Positions 1 through 10,929 of a stretch of DNA of 64,000 bases are shown here, piece by piece (position 1 is the stretch's first letter; each line of letters starts with the position of its first letter). The translations under genes were made by a program, and so were the position numbers. The notes under the pieces were generated by a model. It ran no database searches. It saw only the letters and a list, made by a program, of their open reading frames with translations, and had not been told where the DNA came from. This DNA is from Muscardinus avellanarius (taxonomy: Eukaryota > Chordata > Mammalia > Rodentia > Gliridae), in NCBI GenBank assembly GCA_963383645.1, contig OY726563.1:38323331-38387330 (forward strand), written 5' to 3'.

Positions 1-1040
1 ATCTTCCTGTCCTGGACTTCTAAGTAGTTGTGATAAGGCTTGCTCTGCTGTGCTTGGCTATTTTGAATCTTTAATTCACAGAGAGGAGACAATGAGACAT
101 GTGGGTGGACAGAATGTATGTTTTCCCTCTCCGGCACTTATCTTTCTGTGATTTTCCCTTTTTTAAGCAGGTTGTGATTTTTCCTGGCACTAATCTGATT
201 TTCTGAATCATAAAAAGTGGTTCATACTAGTGACCCACTGCCCATGTATGTTATACGTGGCCTCAGGTTTATAGCCTTGAAAACAGGATCTTGCTTAATA
301 CTTTCCTTCTACCAGCTTGGCCTTCATTGTTGGTTTCTCCTTACTACTTTAACAATTTACCACGAATTTAGTGACTATAACAACATATAATTATTGTCTC
401 AACGTTTTGGAGGCCAGAGTCTAAAGTGAGTCCCATGGAAGTAAAATAAGGTGTTGGTAGGGTTGGTTCCTTATGTAGACTCTAGGAGAGAATTTGTCTC
501 TTTGGCTTTCTTAGTTTCTAGAGGCCAAACTTGGGCTCATTCCTTTGGTTCAGTGGTTCATGTCACATTGCCTTTTGTCCTCTTTCTCTATCTTCACATT
601 GCTTTCTTTGGCCTTTGACTTTCTTGCCTCCCTTTAATAAGGATCCTCATGATTACACTGGTTCTGTCTAGATTATTCAGGATTATTTTCCCTTGAAATA
701 TCCTTAACTTAAATATAGATGCAGGTTTTTCTTTTAACATGTCAAGATAAATAATTTTAGTGCTATGAATTGGGATATGGATTTCTTTTACGGCATATTT
801 TAGCCTACCTTATCTCCTTATTGAATCGTCTTCTGTCATTTGCTCTTGAGAGACTTTAGCTAGCTGCTTTATATTATGGGCAAAGTTTATAGCTTTTATG
901 AAAAAATGTAGTTATTACCTTCAGGAGTCTCTTCTAGTAATTTCTTACATAGCCTTCATTGGAATCAGTAGTGTGATAACATTATGTCCACTTTGGCTGC
1001 TTTTAAACTGTATAAAAATGTAATCATGCCAGATATTTAA
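1..1040. other. Intronic sequence with a probable old interspersed repeat
   Basis: There is no gene. About 345-700 (from caatttaccacgaatttagtg through a cataagga-like stretch, here aataaggatcc) resembles a common ancient mammalian repeat whose family I cannot name with confidence. The rest is AT-rich unique-looking intron. Confidence 0.4.
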
Positions 1041-1440
1041 AAATTTGTATCTTTTTTACCCAGTACTGCATTTGGTAGATTCATCCCTGCAGTTATCTAT
1101 TGCAATAGTTTGATTTTTTCCCCATATATTTCATTGTGTGAGTATGCACTGGTTTATCATTTGTACTATTTAGGGATGATTGGTTTTTAATGAGGTTTGG
1201 CAGTTACAAGAATTGCTGCTATGAATCTTCTTGTATAGCTCTTGGTGTATACCTTTCTGTTTAGTATATACCAAGGAGTAGAATTGTCAGGTCATAGGAT
1301 AAATGTATGTGTTTAGTTTTAGTAAATATTTGCAAGTAGTAAAAATGGTTATTTTAGTTTTCATTCTCATGAGTGTTCCTGTTGCTTCTCATTCTTACTT
1401 AGCTTTTTAGTATTTTTGGTTGCTGCTTTTGAATGTAGTG
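1040..1440 (-). mobile_element. Old L1 fragment, antisense
   Basis: Read on the - strand this resembles the C-terminal ORF2 region of old mammalian L1. On + it shows the characteristic order tattgcaatag, attgctgctatgaatcttcttgtat, tatataccaaggagtagaattg, gtcaggtcatagg. It has many point changes and no open frame. Boundaries are approximate. Confidence 0.65.
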
Positions 1441-1469
1441 ATGGCTTTTGCAGATGAATGGTCCTGTTA

Positions 1470-1722
1470 CTCTTTTTTTTTAAACCCCACCCTGGGTCCT
1501 TTTTCCATCTTGGGATTGTGAAACCAATAAGATGGAATGCCAATTGAGGAGTGAAAGAAGGTTTATTCTTGGTCAGGAATAGGAGAGGCAGGGAGAAATG
1601 TTCGCAGATCAGCTTCTCAATGCTTTAAATACTTGGTTAGAAAAAGATGTTGGGTTTTAAGCCTGGAAAAAGTCACCCGTTGCTAGAGACAGAACTCTCC
1701 TGTATTCTTACTTATAAAAAGG
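1470..1722 (-). mobile_element. Possible LTR-type or retroposed fragment, antisense
   Basis: The - strand contains AATAAA (in the complement of gtttattcttgg near 1561) followed about 100 nt later by an A-rich end (complement of the T run near 1473), as in an LTR R-U5 region or a retroposed 3' end. I cannot assign a family. No coding capacity is visible. Confidence 0.3.
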
Positions 1723-1758
1723 AAAGCTTATTGTAAAATTTATTATTAAAATATTTAA

Positions 1759-1926
1759 AGCCAAGTATAGTGATGCACACTTGTAATCATAGTACTTTGG
1801 AGACTGAGGCAGGTTTATGGCTAGCCTCAGCAAATAGGCCCTTAGCAACTTAGTGACATCCTGTTTCAAAATAAAGAATAAAAAATAGGCCTGAGATAGA
1901 ATGGTCCTGGATTCATCAGTTCCATG
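1759..1926 (+). mobile_element. B1-dID SINE, diverged
   Basis: The left half (gtgatgcacacttgtaatc ... gactgaggcagg) is followed by the caaaataaagaataaaaaatagg linker region and a damaged dID half. It is old and lacks part of the right monomer. Confidence 0.75.
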
Positions 1927-1974
1927 GTGAGGGGGATGTTTGCTTTAAGATATTTGAAATAACAAGTTTATATA

Positions 1975-2135
1975 AGTTTATTTTTTTAATTTTTTTTGGT
2001 GCATTGTAATCATATATCACATTGGAACACAAGACTTGAGAGGATATACAAGCACACATCATGCAATTAGCCCTCATCCACTCCCATCCCATCCCCTCCC
2101 CCTCCCTTGATCCCATACTTGTTTGGTGATTAACT
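1975..2135 (-). mobile_element. L1 3' end, antisense
   Basis: The T-rich start and ggtgcattgtaatcatat, followed by a C-rich stretch of cccatcccatcccc type, match the 3' UTR also seen in antisense at 54358-54495 and in sense at 22412-22740 in this window. The copy is strongly 5'-truncated. Confidence 0.7.
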
Positions 2136-2344
2136 TTGATACATTTGTTTATGTACCTCCTGTGTTTTAAAGAGGCTCCATCTTCCCCTATTCCATACTC
2201 TCTGATTGGTCACCTTAATTGCTTTGCTATAGGGCCCTTTCTATAACTCGATTTCTTCCTGTTGCCCCTTTCCTCCTAGTTCTTGTTGATTAGCGGAAGC
2301 ATCTGGTTTTTATTTTCTGCGATATTTCTCCATGCATGCCAGGT

Positions 2345-2640
2345 TGCAAGTACTGATCCCACCCTTGGCGGCCCCAGTAGTGGCCTGGCTACCTGGTGGA
2401 CTGATCCAGACCTCGCTGGCTCAAGCAGCGGCCTTGCCTCATGGGAGGCCCCGATTCTAGCCTCGGTGGCCCCCACACCGGCCTTGCCTCACGGCAGGCT
2501 CCGATGCTGGCTGCTGGCCCTGGCACCGGCCTAACCCCTCGGCAGGCTCCGATCCCGGCCTTGCCTCACGGCAGGCTCCAGTCCCGGTCTCGCTGGCCCC
2601 GACACTGGCCTAACCCCTTGGCAGGCTCCAATCTGAGCAC
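2345..2640. repeat. GC-rich tandem repeat, variant units of about 30-60 bp
   Basis: Units built around ggccttgcctcacggcaggc and ggcaggctccgat recur with interruptions (2430, 2482, 2540-2570, 2618). CpG dinucleotides are frequent. Short overlapping open frames on both strands follow from the repeat composition, not from a gene. Confidence 0.75.
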
Positions 2641-2654
2641 CCTCTTCGCCCAGT

Positions 2655-3150
2655 CATTTGTCCCATGTTCTCGAGGGTGCGTGGTGGTAGCATTCTTCCT
2701 CTGGGGTTATTACTTCAAAAGTTCCAGGTGTAATGCATCAGGTCTCTGCCTCCCCTGAGTACTGGCCACTGCCATTGCTCCTGCCTTCACCATTTCAAAT
2801 CTTTCCCATGCTCTTTTTACACTCTGAATGTTGTCCCGTGTTCCTAAGCATGTGCGACAGTAGCATTCAACGTTTGGTGTAATTTTTCCAAAAAATAAGG
2901 TTGGTAGGATCAGATTTCTGCCTCTCCTGAATACAAATCTCCACTGCCATCACGGAGACCGCTTCCAACATCGCCTTCCTCCTAGTTCTCCGCTAAACTC
3001 TCTCCTTACAGGTGATGTCAAAGATTTTTAAGAATGTAGAGAAGAAGCAGTCCTCCTTCGCAGGGAATTTTTCCAAAAGTTCCAGTTCATTTGGATAAGT
3101 TATGTCTGCATCTCCAGTATCCTGGCATCTGCCGCGGCCTTCTTGATCCC
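2655..3150. repeat. Three diverged tandem copies of a ~175-bp unit
   Basis: Matching landmarks recur. tgtccc-tgttc is at 2659 and 2832, followed by tagcatt. An aaaagttcc-like motif is at about 2716, 2889 (altered) and 3071. tctgcctc-cctga and ccactgccat follow in the first two copies, with a degenerate version in the third. The spacings are 173 and about 182 bp. The unit matches no family I know. Confidence 0.7.
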
Positions 3151-3274
3151 TCTCCAATATTTTTTTTCCCTTTTCCTTTTTTTTTTTTTTTTTTTTTTAA
3201 AATAAGAAAAGACAGTATGTGTGGTTTGAGGAGGTTGTGGGATCAGGCACTCAGTAGCATTGTGACCCCGTTCC

Positions 3275-3565
3275 GTTTTCCCCTGGGATGCAGCGTGCTC
3301 CGCATGACTCCGTCCAGGCTGGGCCCGGGTTCTTCCAGGGGTCTGGCGTGCCCTGCCTCACTCCCGCCCAGGGCCCAGGGCCTTGCAACTGGGCCCCTTT
3401 TCTCCAGGGGTCTGGTGTGCTCTGTGCGGTCCCGCCCGGGGCCGAGAGTCCTGCGATCTGGCCCGGTTTCTCAGGGGGTCCAGCGTGCCCCGCCTGACCC
3501 CCGCCCCGGACCCAGGGCCTTGCGACCGGGCCCCAGTTTCTCCAGGGGTCTGGCGTGCTCCTGTG
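3275..3565. repeat. GC-rich minisatellite, ~69-bp unit, four to five copies
   Basis: The motif ccaggggtctggcgtgc or a close variant occurs at 3335, 3404, 3471 and 3542, and a weaker copy near 3281. Each is followed by a C-rich stretch with many CpGs (about six per 60 bases at 3421-3540). Open frames of up to 165 codons on either strand are by-products of low stop-codon density in GC-rich DNA. Confidence 0.85.
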
Positions 3566-3641
3566 TAAGTTTACTTTTGAATACCTAAAATATAGAATAT
3601 TAAATAGCCATCTGACTAATTTATTATAGTGTGCGAAGTTC

Positions 3642-3856
3642 TTTTTTTTTTGGCGCGATACTGGGGGTGGAACCCAGGGACATTCCAACTCTGAGCTCCA
3701 CCTTCAGGCCTATTTTTTATTCTTTATTTTGGAACATGGCCTCACTGAGTTGCAAAGGGCCTCACTAAGTAGCTGAGGCTGGCTGCAAACTGTGATCCTC
3801 CTGTCTCAGCCTCCCAAATGCTGGGATCAGAAGCATGCACCAACACATGTGGGTTG
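3642..3856 (-). mobile_element. B1-dID SINE
   Basis: This is a full antisense copy: tail at 3642-3650, dID half, linker, then the left half ending near 3856. Imperfect target-site duplications tgcgaagttctt (3633) and tgcagagttctt (3856) flank it. Confidence 0.85.
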
Positions 3857-3869
3857 CAGAGTTCTTAAC

Positions 3870-4690
3870 AGGTAATTTGAAATTCTTCTAGTTATTAAAA
3901 CTGACTTCTCAAATACCGTGACTATAACTCTTGAGTTTATTGTTTACAATGATGTGGGAGAATACCATTTCTGCAAAGTATTGTCTGCATTTCACAGTGG
4001 GAAAAGTAATGTCAGAATCAGTTGAGAATTGAGTTTGGCTTAAGGCAGGTCTTTCAATGTGGGGATTTTATTGTGTAAAAATCTCAACTTAACAGTCCAG
4101 AATTGGTGAAAACTTCAGGGAAAGGAAATTGAGGTAAGGGCTACAAGCGGTTGATGCATTTCCATTAAAGAGAATTGATGGCTCCTATTTTAACTAACAA
4201 ACCTAGGGCCTGAGCTATATACATTTAGGGAAAAGTAAAATAAGGCTAATGAAGACATAGAAATAGCAAAATGATGTTAATATGGGCAGTCAATTAGGTG
4301 TGATTTGGGCCTGAACGTTGGGGTTGCTGGTTTCACAGGTCTCAAGACCTTGTACCTGGTACTATTATTTAAATACATTAATGCTGGCAATTTGAATTTT
4401 TCTTTTCTAAGCATCAGTAAATGATGCAAGAGTACTATGTGTGATCCTGAAAGTATTTATCTAGTGAACATGCTCAGTGGTCTGTGGAAAACAGTGATAA
4501 AATTAATAACTTTTGTGTTATTCACAGGTAGGATGAATCATAAATGAAGAATGAAAACAGGGTTGATTTTTGAAATGTGATATAATTATCTCCCCCAATT
4601 TTTAGTTGTATCTGTCTCTTCAAATCTCTTATCTATAGTTTTAAAGTAATTCCCCAAATAATAAAATCTTGGTTTTTCATTTTAAGTTAT
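3870..4690. other. Unremarkable intron
   Basis: This is AT-rich, unique-looking sequence with no open frame, repeat family or RNA gene that I can recognise. Confidence 0.5.
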
Positions 4691-4694
4691 TTTT

Positions 4695-4815
4695 TTTCTT
4701 CTTTAACACTGGAGACAACCCAGAGGAACTCTACCACCAAGATAAAAAAATTGAGATAGGGTCTCCATAGAGTTACCCAGTCTGACTTGGAACCTGCGAT
4801 CCTCTTGCTTCTGGC
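4695..4815 (-). mobile_element. Old SINE fragment, antisense
   Basis: Diverged dID and linker parts (acactggagacaacccag, then gatagggtctcc and cctgcgatcctc). It is cut off by the sense SINE that follows. Confidence 0.55.
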
Positions 4816-4992
4816 ACATGCTTGTAATCTCAGCATTCAGGAGGCTGAAATAGGAGGATTGTGATTCGAGGGCAGCCTCAGCTACTTTAGTGAGGCCCTT
4901 TGCAAGTCAGTGAGACCCTGTTTCAAAATAAAGAATAAAAAATAGGGCTGGGGATGTAGCTTGGAGGTAGAACGCCCCTGGGTTCCATCCCT

Positions 4993-4994
<2 letters not shown>
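4811..4994 (+). mobile_element. B1-dID SINE
   Basis: A sense copy from ctggcacatgcttgtaatc to gggttccatccctggt. Its tail has become a compound microsatellite (next entry). Confidence 0.9.
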
Positions 4995-5110
<116 letters not shown>

Positions 5111-5491
5111 ATAAATAAAATAAAAAAATAAATAAAAAGATTTCTGTGCTATTGTAAAGAATCATATTTGAAAGTAGCTCAGCAAGGCGAATTTTATTTT
5201 TTGCATAAAGATTCTGTCACCAGTAAGTCAGGCACACAGGAACAGCATAATGGAAAAGTGCTGGTTATTTTATTTTCATTGCGGATTTGTGTGCTATGCT
5301 CCTATTGGTGGGAACATAGCCTCACAATCTTTAAGCCATTGGCTCAGAGGGGTCGACACTCAAAATTTCCAGGAAATGCTGTCTTTACAAAAATGTAAGC
5401 ATACATAAGGTTACACAATGGCAGTTTTACAAAATGAAGCATAAGTCAATCTTTTCCTTTGATAGAAAAAAATCTAATTATACCCTCATAC

Positions 5492-5546
5492 TTCCTCGGC
5501 CTCCCAAGTCGCTTAAATTACAGGTATACACCACTGTACCAAACTT
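5492..5546 (-). mobile_element. SINE left-end fragment
   Basis: Only the 5' part of a B1-dID copy remains (ggcctcccaagtcgctta, then caccactgtacc). Confidence 0.55.
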
Positions 5547-5629
5547 CTTCTGAAATTCTTACAACTAGAATATTACAGAATTTATACGATTATTCGAGGG
5601 GTTTTGGTTTTTGCTATTTTTGTTGTTTG

Positions 5630-5800
5630 TTTTGGTATTGGGGATTGAACTCAGGAATATCCTGCCTCTGAGCTACACCATTAGCCCTTTTTATTTTTAT
5701 TTTGAAACAGGGTCTTTCTAAGTTGCTGAGGCTGGTCTTGAACTTGTGTTTCAGGCTCCCAGGTACTGGGATAGCAAGCATAGGCCACCATACTCAGATT
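5630..5800 (-). mobile_element. B1-dID SINE, old
   Basis: An antisense copy with a shortened middle. ggtattggggattgaactc (dID) is followed by the gaaacagggtctttc linker and the left half. Confidence 0.8.
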
Positions 5801-5893
5801 ATTCTACTGTGCCCAGCTGCATATTTATTTATTTATTTAGCTTTTCTTTTTCTTTCCTACCTTCTTTCTTCTTGAATTTAAAAAGCTAATAAT

Positions 5894-6105
5894 GAGCCAG
5901 GTGTGGTAGTGCACAAATGCTTGTAATCCCACCATTTGGGAGGCTGAGACAGGAGGATCGAGGTTCGAGGACATCCTCAGCTACTACTTAGGCCCTTTGC
6001 AACACAGTGAGACCCTGTTTCAAAATAAAGAATAAAAAATAGGGCTGGGGGCATAGCTCAGAGGTAAAATGCCCCTGGGTTCCACCCCCAGTACCGCTCC
6101 CCCCA
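5894..6105 (+). mobile_element. B1-dID SINE, full length
   Basis: A complete sense copy of the aaagaataaaaaataggg linker type. It runs from gagccaggtgtgg to a C-rich junction and short A tail at 6100-6111. Confidence 0.9.
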
Positions 6106-6314
6106 AAAAAATGCTAATATGCATTTATCATGTTCTATAGCACCCCTCATGGCACCAGAAATTCCCAGACAGCATATTCACATTATATAGTGGTAGTATG
6201 AATAGTTATATTGAGTAGGTAAAGAAAGACTTTGTGAGTTAAGTCACATTTTTCCTAACCACAAAATTTTGGTAGCTGACTTATTAGATTGTAGTTTTTA
6301 GAGTCTCTTTAGGG

Positions 6315-6490
6315 GCCTGATATGCTGGCACACACTTGTAATTCCTTCCACTCAGGAGTGTGGGACAGGAGCATTTCCGGTTAAAAGACAGCCTAGGCAG
6401 TTCAGCATTTCTGTTTCAAAAAATAAAAAAGGGCTAGGAGTGTAGCTCAGAGATAGAAAGCTTCTAGGTTTCAATCCCCACCATCCAAAA
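6315..6490 (+). mobile_element. B1-dID SINE, diverged
   Basis: A sense copy with a damaged left half but a clear dID half (gggctaggagtgtagctcag). Confidence 0.8.
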
Positions 6491-6872
6491 ACAGACAACA
6501 ACACCACCAAAAACCTTTGGGAATTCAGAATGGGTCATTAAGAATCTTTGAGCTGTAATCCATAATTTAAACATCAGTCTTTGTTTATCATCTACTCAAA
6601 TTTTAACTTCTTGAAAAACTTTGTTCTTAACTAGTTCAATATAAATCACAGTCATTTCTGAAATGGTAAATATATCCCAATCTTCTCATGACTTATTTTA
6701 TCATGTTTATTAATTATTATAATAAATACCTTTCTCTAAATAAAGCTAGTAATAAGTAAACTGTACTGATTTGTTCCACATACCCTGTAGAAATAGGGCA
6801 CAATAATAAAAAAAAAATAACAAAACCTAAATACATTTGTGACTAAGAGAAATTTAAAAATTGCTATTATGG

Positions 6873-7080
6873 GGCCGGGCGTAGTGGCGCATGCTTGTAA
6901 TCCCCGCGCTTGGGAGTCAGAGACAGGAAGATTGCACAGGTTCGAAGTCAGCCGCACGCGCTGGCTTAGGAGACTCTGTTTCCAAATAAAAAAATGTAAA
7001 AATGGGTCTGGGAGTGTAGCCCAGAGGTAGAAGGGCTTCCAGGAACCCCAGTACCACCAAAAAAAAAAAAAGAAAAAAAA
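6873..7080 (+). mobile_element. B1-dID SINE, short-middle subtype, with target-site duplication
   Basis: The flanking duplication TGCTATTATGG at 6862-6872 and 7081-7091 is perfect. The middle reads cgctggcttaggaga instead of the tacttagtgagg segment, and the tail reads gggcttccaggaaccccag; both mark the short-middle subtype. The A tail is intact, so it is relatively young. Confidence 0.92.
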
Positions 7081-7424
7081 TGCTATTATGGTTTATGGTA
7101 TTAAGTAGAAAGATAGGGATACAAAATGTATGCACATTATTATTGCTGGCATGTATTTCAGTATACAAATAGAAGTTTAAATGCCAAGACATGCTGACAT
7201 CTACTGATGATTTTTATCTTGTGCAAGTTTTTTGAGTAACTTGTAATATACGTTTATTTATAATTGTAAACTTTAAATAAAACCTGTCATTTTTCCCTTA
7301 TTTTTTCCTCCACTTGAATTTAAGGAAAGAGAAAAGGTTGGCAGCAGTTCCTATTTAAATTGAACTATTGATTAAATGTTATGGTAACATAGAAGTGTGG
7401 AGAACAATCTTTTTCATTTAGATA

Positions 7425-7605
7425 ACCATCATGTCTCCTGTAATTCCAGTACTTGGGCCTCTGTGACCAGAGGATCACAGGTTCGAGGTTAGCCTCAGTA
7501 TTTCAGTGAGAATTTGTTTCACAATAAAAAAAATTTAAATAAAGTGCTAGGGTTCTCACTGAGGTAGAAAGCCCCTGGGTTTGATCCCTAGTAGCTCCCC
7601 TTTCC
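7425..7605 (+). mobile_element. B1-dID SINE, old
   Basis: A sense copy with several deletions. The dID half gtgctagggttctcactgag lacks part of the A-box region. Confidence 0.7.
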
Positions 7606-7986
7606 TTTTTTTTTTTTTTTTTTTTGGTATAATAATGGCTTTAATAAAGTTGGGCTAAAATTTGAGACACTCCCCACTGCTGAAGAGGATCAGGTATTTC
7701 ATGAACTCAAACCTTGTAGAGATTATTGAACATGTTTTTGATATGTTAATTATAAACAGTATTGTCCTTGAAACAAACTCACTAGAAAGGTCTAAATCTA
7801 TTTTACTGTCTGATTAAGTACATGCTTGAAATTTGTAAATTTTTTTTTAAAGTCAGCTGTGAAATTTGCTATGGCCGTTTTTCACTCAATTAGATCTGAT
7901 TAATAAGGTTTTCCCTTATACGGTTAAATTTTTGTTAATCATACAATGATGTGGGATTATAGATTAATGTCAGTGGGGCTGAGATG
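7606..7986. other. T-rich run and plain intron
   Basis: A T tract at 7608-7625 is followed by unique AT-rich sequence with no recognisable feature. Confidence 0.5.
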
Positions 7987-7992
7987 TGGGCA

Positions 7993-8090
7993 GAATTATT
8001 ATTATTATTATTATTATTAGTAGTAGTAGTAGTAGTAGTACTAGTACTAGTAGTAGTAATAGTAGTAGTAGTATTAGTAGTAGTAGTAGT
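7993..8090. repeat. (ATT)n(AGT)n microsatellite at a SINE tail
   Basis: ATT units to about 8018, then AGT units with ACT and AAT interruptions. It lies between the SINE and its upstream target-site duplication, so it grew from the tail. It gives Ser-rich and Val/Leu-rich spurious ORFs. Confidence 0.95.
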
Positions 8091-8287
8091 CCTGAGGGTG
8101 GAAACCAGAGGCTTTCTTCCTCCAGGCTATACTCCCAGACCTATTTTATATTGTATTTGGAAACAGGGTCTCACTAAGTTGCTGAGCGCCTCACTAAGTA
8201 GCTGAGGCTGGCTTCGAACCTGTGCGATCCTCCTGTCTCTGCCTCCTAAGTGCAGGGATTATAAGCATGAGCCACCACGTTCGGCTG
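8091..8287 (-). mobile_element. B1-dID SINE
   Basis: An antisense copy. The target-site duplications gggcagaattatta (7988) and gggcacaattatta (8287) match at 13 of 14 bases and include the microsatellite within the insertion. Confidence 0.9.
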
Positions 8288-8300
8288 GGCACAATTATTA

Positions 8301-9150
8301 TAATGAAAATATTTAAGTTTTTCTAGTTCAAATTCATGCTTTAAATTTAGACATATATTGAGTATTTAAATATAACAGTGTTTAGGTGCATTGTAACATG
8401 AAAATAATTCACACTTGAAGGGAAGGCACATGCTTAATGCATAAGTTAACCTGGGTATGGGGCTTAAAACTCCTTTGTGCCTAGAAAGATCTGGGAGACC
8501 AAGGGAATGAGATTTTTTAAAAAATCTAGGAAAAATTTAAAGCAGCATTTTTTTTCAGAATAAAAGTTAGATTCTAAATTTTATAATTTTAGAAATAATA
8601 TATTGTATTAATCATTTTCTGAAACCCTTAACTTTATGGACTAGATACCTTGCATTCAGATGGTGAGGGAAGCCCCCAGGTCAACAAAGATGGGTGGTGG
8701 ACAAGCCAGTGTTTTCTGTGCTCATCTTTTGACTGTTAGGTGACTTTTTCCATCACACTATTTATGCCAGTCACTAACTGACTTTTACACTTATTGACAA
8801 GGACTTTGTTGGCAATACACAGATTAATGAGATAGCTCTTGCCTTCCCATGTTTTTGTGAGGGAGACAAAAACAGACATGGTCAATTTTTGTTAAGTGAA
8901 ACATTGGAGGTATTGAGGGTTAGGAGAGAGGCAGAAATATGTTTCTTTATGTAGGGGGTATGGGAAGGTGTCTGTAAGGATTAGAAAAAATTCCACATAG
9001 ACAATGAAATTTGAGGGCAAGCTTAGTGGTATTTTTCAGATATTAAACCTGGAAAGGCCTTCTAAGAAAAGAACTGAGTTAGCACATGCAAGGAATACAA
9101 GTTCTTAATCTGGGGCAAAGGTCTGCAAAGTTGTTTTTTTTTTTTTTAAA
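8301..9150. other. Intron with no recognisable feature
   Basis: Some stretches (for example 8820-9110) have the look of very old repeat relics, but I cannot name a family. Confidence 0.4.
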
Positions 9151-9302
9151 TAACGTAGACTAGCAAATAAAATTTTAAGTTTTATGGTCCAGTAGGCAAA
9201 CTCAGCTATTATACGTTCTTAGGCAATCATTTGTGTAAATATTTTTAGCTCCCAGGCCTTAAAGACAGGATTTGGCAGACCACAGTTTGTGGATTCTGGG
9301 TT
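9150..9302 (+). mobile_element. Probable DNA-transposon (hAT-like MITE) fragment
   Basis: The ends tagactagcaaataaaatttt and ggatttggcagaccacagtttg resemble the widespread mammalian repeat whose ends read gggccagatagtaaatatttt and ggatttggcccgcgggccg. A second copy is at 16035-16205. The family is named from memory only. Confidence 0.5.
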
Positions 9303-9485
9303 TAGAGCCTGGTATAGGACTCAAGGTGAGGAAAAGAAGACAAAGGGCCCTATTGTATGTGGGTTTGAAATAGCACAGATTTGGAATCTTAGATTTATCT
9401 CATTATTTGTTCAGTATCTAGTCAAATACTATAGTACAGGAAATCAGAGCCAGAATAAAACTTAATGACTTCTAGAGATTTGATT

Positions 9486-9704
9486 TTTTTTTTTTTTTTT
9501 TGGTGGTACTGGGGGTGGAACCCAGAGGCTTTCTACAACTCCGGGCTATACTCCCAGACCTTTTTTATATTTTATTTGGAAACAGGGTCTCACTAAGTTG
9601 CTGAAAGCCTCACTAAATAGCTGAGGCTGGCTTCGAACCATGCAATCCTCCTGTCTCAGCCTCCCAAGCGCAGTGATTACAAGCGTGCACCACCACGCCC
9701 GGCT
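9486..9704 (-). mobile_element. B1-dID SINE, young, perfect target-site duplication
   Basis: A full antisense copy with a 16-20 nt T tail. The 13-bp duplication TAGAGATTTGATT is at 9473-9485 and 9705-9717. It is of the ataaaataggtctgggagt type. Confidence 0.95.
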
Positions 9705-9717
9705 TAGAGATTTGATT

Positions 9718-10303
9718 CTAATTGCATCAATTTGTGCTTTCTTTTTAAACTGCCATATCACAGAGATTAATGTCTTTTCTCAAGGTTTTATAATTTTTCA
9801 TAAAGTTTCTATGCATCTTACAGTTTTTTGGTATATCTTGTTGACATTATGAATGCCATTTAAAGGTCATGTTTAATCTCTGCTTTTATTTAGAAGTATA
9901 GTTTATTTTTGTATTAAGTCACTTATCAAACAACTATACTAATTTTTCTTAATTTGACCATGTACTTTGGCTTTTCTGTATAGACTATCCTACTTTTATA
10001 ATTAGTGATAACTTTGTTTCTTCTGTTATCAATATTGTAAACATCTTATATGTTTGGAATGCTTCCATCTCCTGTTTTCTAGGTACTAAGTATAATTGTA
10101 ACTGTTTCTTGAGTATTTGATAAAAGCAATTTGTTTATACTCTCCGGGCTTGGTTTATTTCTTTTGGGAGATTTTCTGCTACTAATTTTATTTTATTAGT
10201 GTCTTCATTTTCTTGCTTCAGTCAAATGTTGGTAACTTTTATTAGTAGTTTCAAAGAATAAAATTTTGATACTGATGAATCAAAATTTTTAAAAATCTCA
10301 TTT
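9718..10303. other. Unremarkable intron
   Basis: AT-rich sequence with no coding or structural feature seen. Confidence 0.5.
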
Positions 10304-10319
10304 AAAATATTCACTCCTA

Positions 10320-10575
10320 GCTGGGAGTGATGGCACATGCTTGTAATCCCAGTACTTGGGAGATCCTAACAGGAGGATTGTGAGACAGGAGGATTGCGCA
10401 TGTTCCAAGCCAGCCTCAGCTACTTAGTGAGGCTCTCAGCAACTTAGTGAGACCCTGTTTCCAAATAAAATATAAAATAGGTCTCGGAGTATAGCCTGGA
10501 GGTAGAATGCCCCTGGGTTCCATCCCATTACCACAGTATAAAATAAAATAAAATAAAATAAAATAAAATAAAATA
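10320..10575 (+). mobile_element. B1-dID SINE with (AAATA)n tail
   Basis: The left half carries an internal duplication of acaggaggattg (about 10370 and 10386). The tail is an (AAATA)n array at 10538-10575. Target-site duplications aaatattcactcctagc (10305) and aaatattaactcctagc (10571) differ at one base. Confidence 0.9.
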
Positions 10576-10585
10576 TTAACTCCTA

Positions 10586-10692
10586 GCCAGGTGTTATGGT
10601 TCACACCTTTAATCCTAGTATTTGAGAGGCTGAGACAGGTGGATAACAGCTTTGAAGCAAGCCCCCCGCAAGTTTGCAAGACGCTGTTTTAA
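10586..10692 (+). mobile_element. Outer SINE, left part, interrupted
   Basis: The left half (agccaggtgttatggttcac ... gacgctgtttt) stops at the linker, where another SINE has inserted. Its right half resumes at 10930. Confidence 0.8.
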
Positions 10693-10896
10693 ATAAGCCA
10701 TGCGTGGTGGCGCACCCTTGTAATTTCAGCATTTGGGAGGCTGAGACTGGAGGTTCATGATTCGTGGACAGCCTCAGCTACTTAATGAGGCCCTTTGCAA
10801 CTCAGTGAGACCCTGTTTCAAAATAAAGAACAAGAAGCAGGGCTGGGAGTGTAGCTCAGAGGTAGAATGCCCCTGGATTCCATCTCTAGTACCACA

Positions 10897-10927
<31 letters not shown>

Positions 10928-10929
10928 AT
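10693..10929 (+). mobile_element. Inner SINE nested in the linker of an older SINE, (AAAT)n tail
   Basis: A full sense B1-dID copy followed by (AAAT)n at 10896-10929. It sits exactly between the two halves of the outer element. Confidence 0.88.

Noticed and set aside
2160..3600. Complete endogenous retrovirus
   Set aside because: No gag, pol or env similarity, primer-binding site or paired LTRs were seen; at most an LTR-like remnant is possible.
3091..3688. Overlapping Pro/Gly-rich ORFs of 145 and 165 codons
   Set aside because: They follow the 69-bp GC-rich minisatellite, occur on both strands in several frames, and lack splice or start context.
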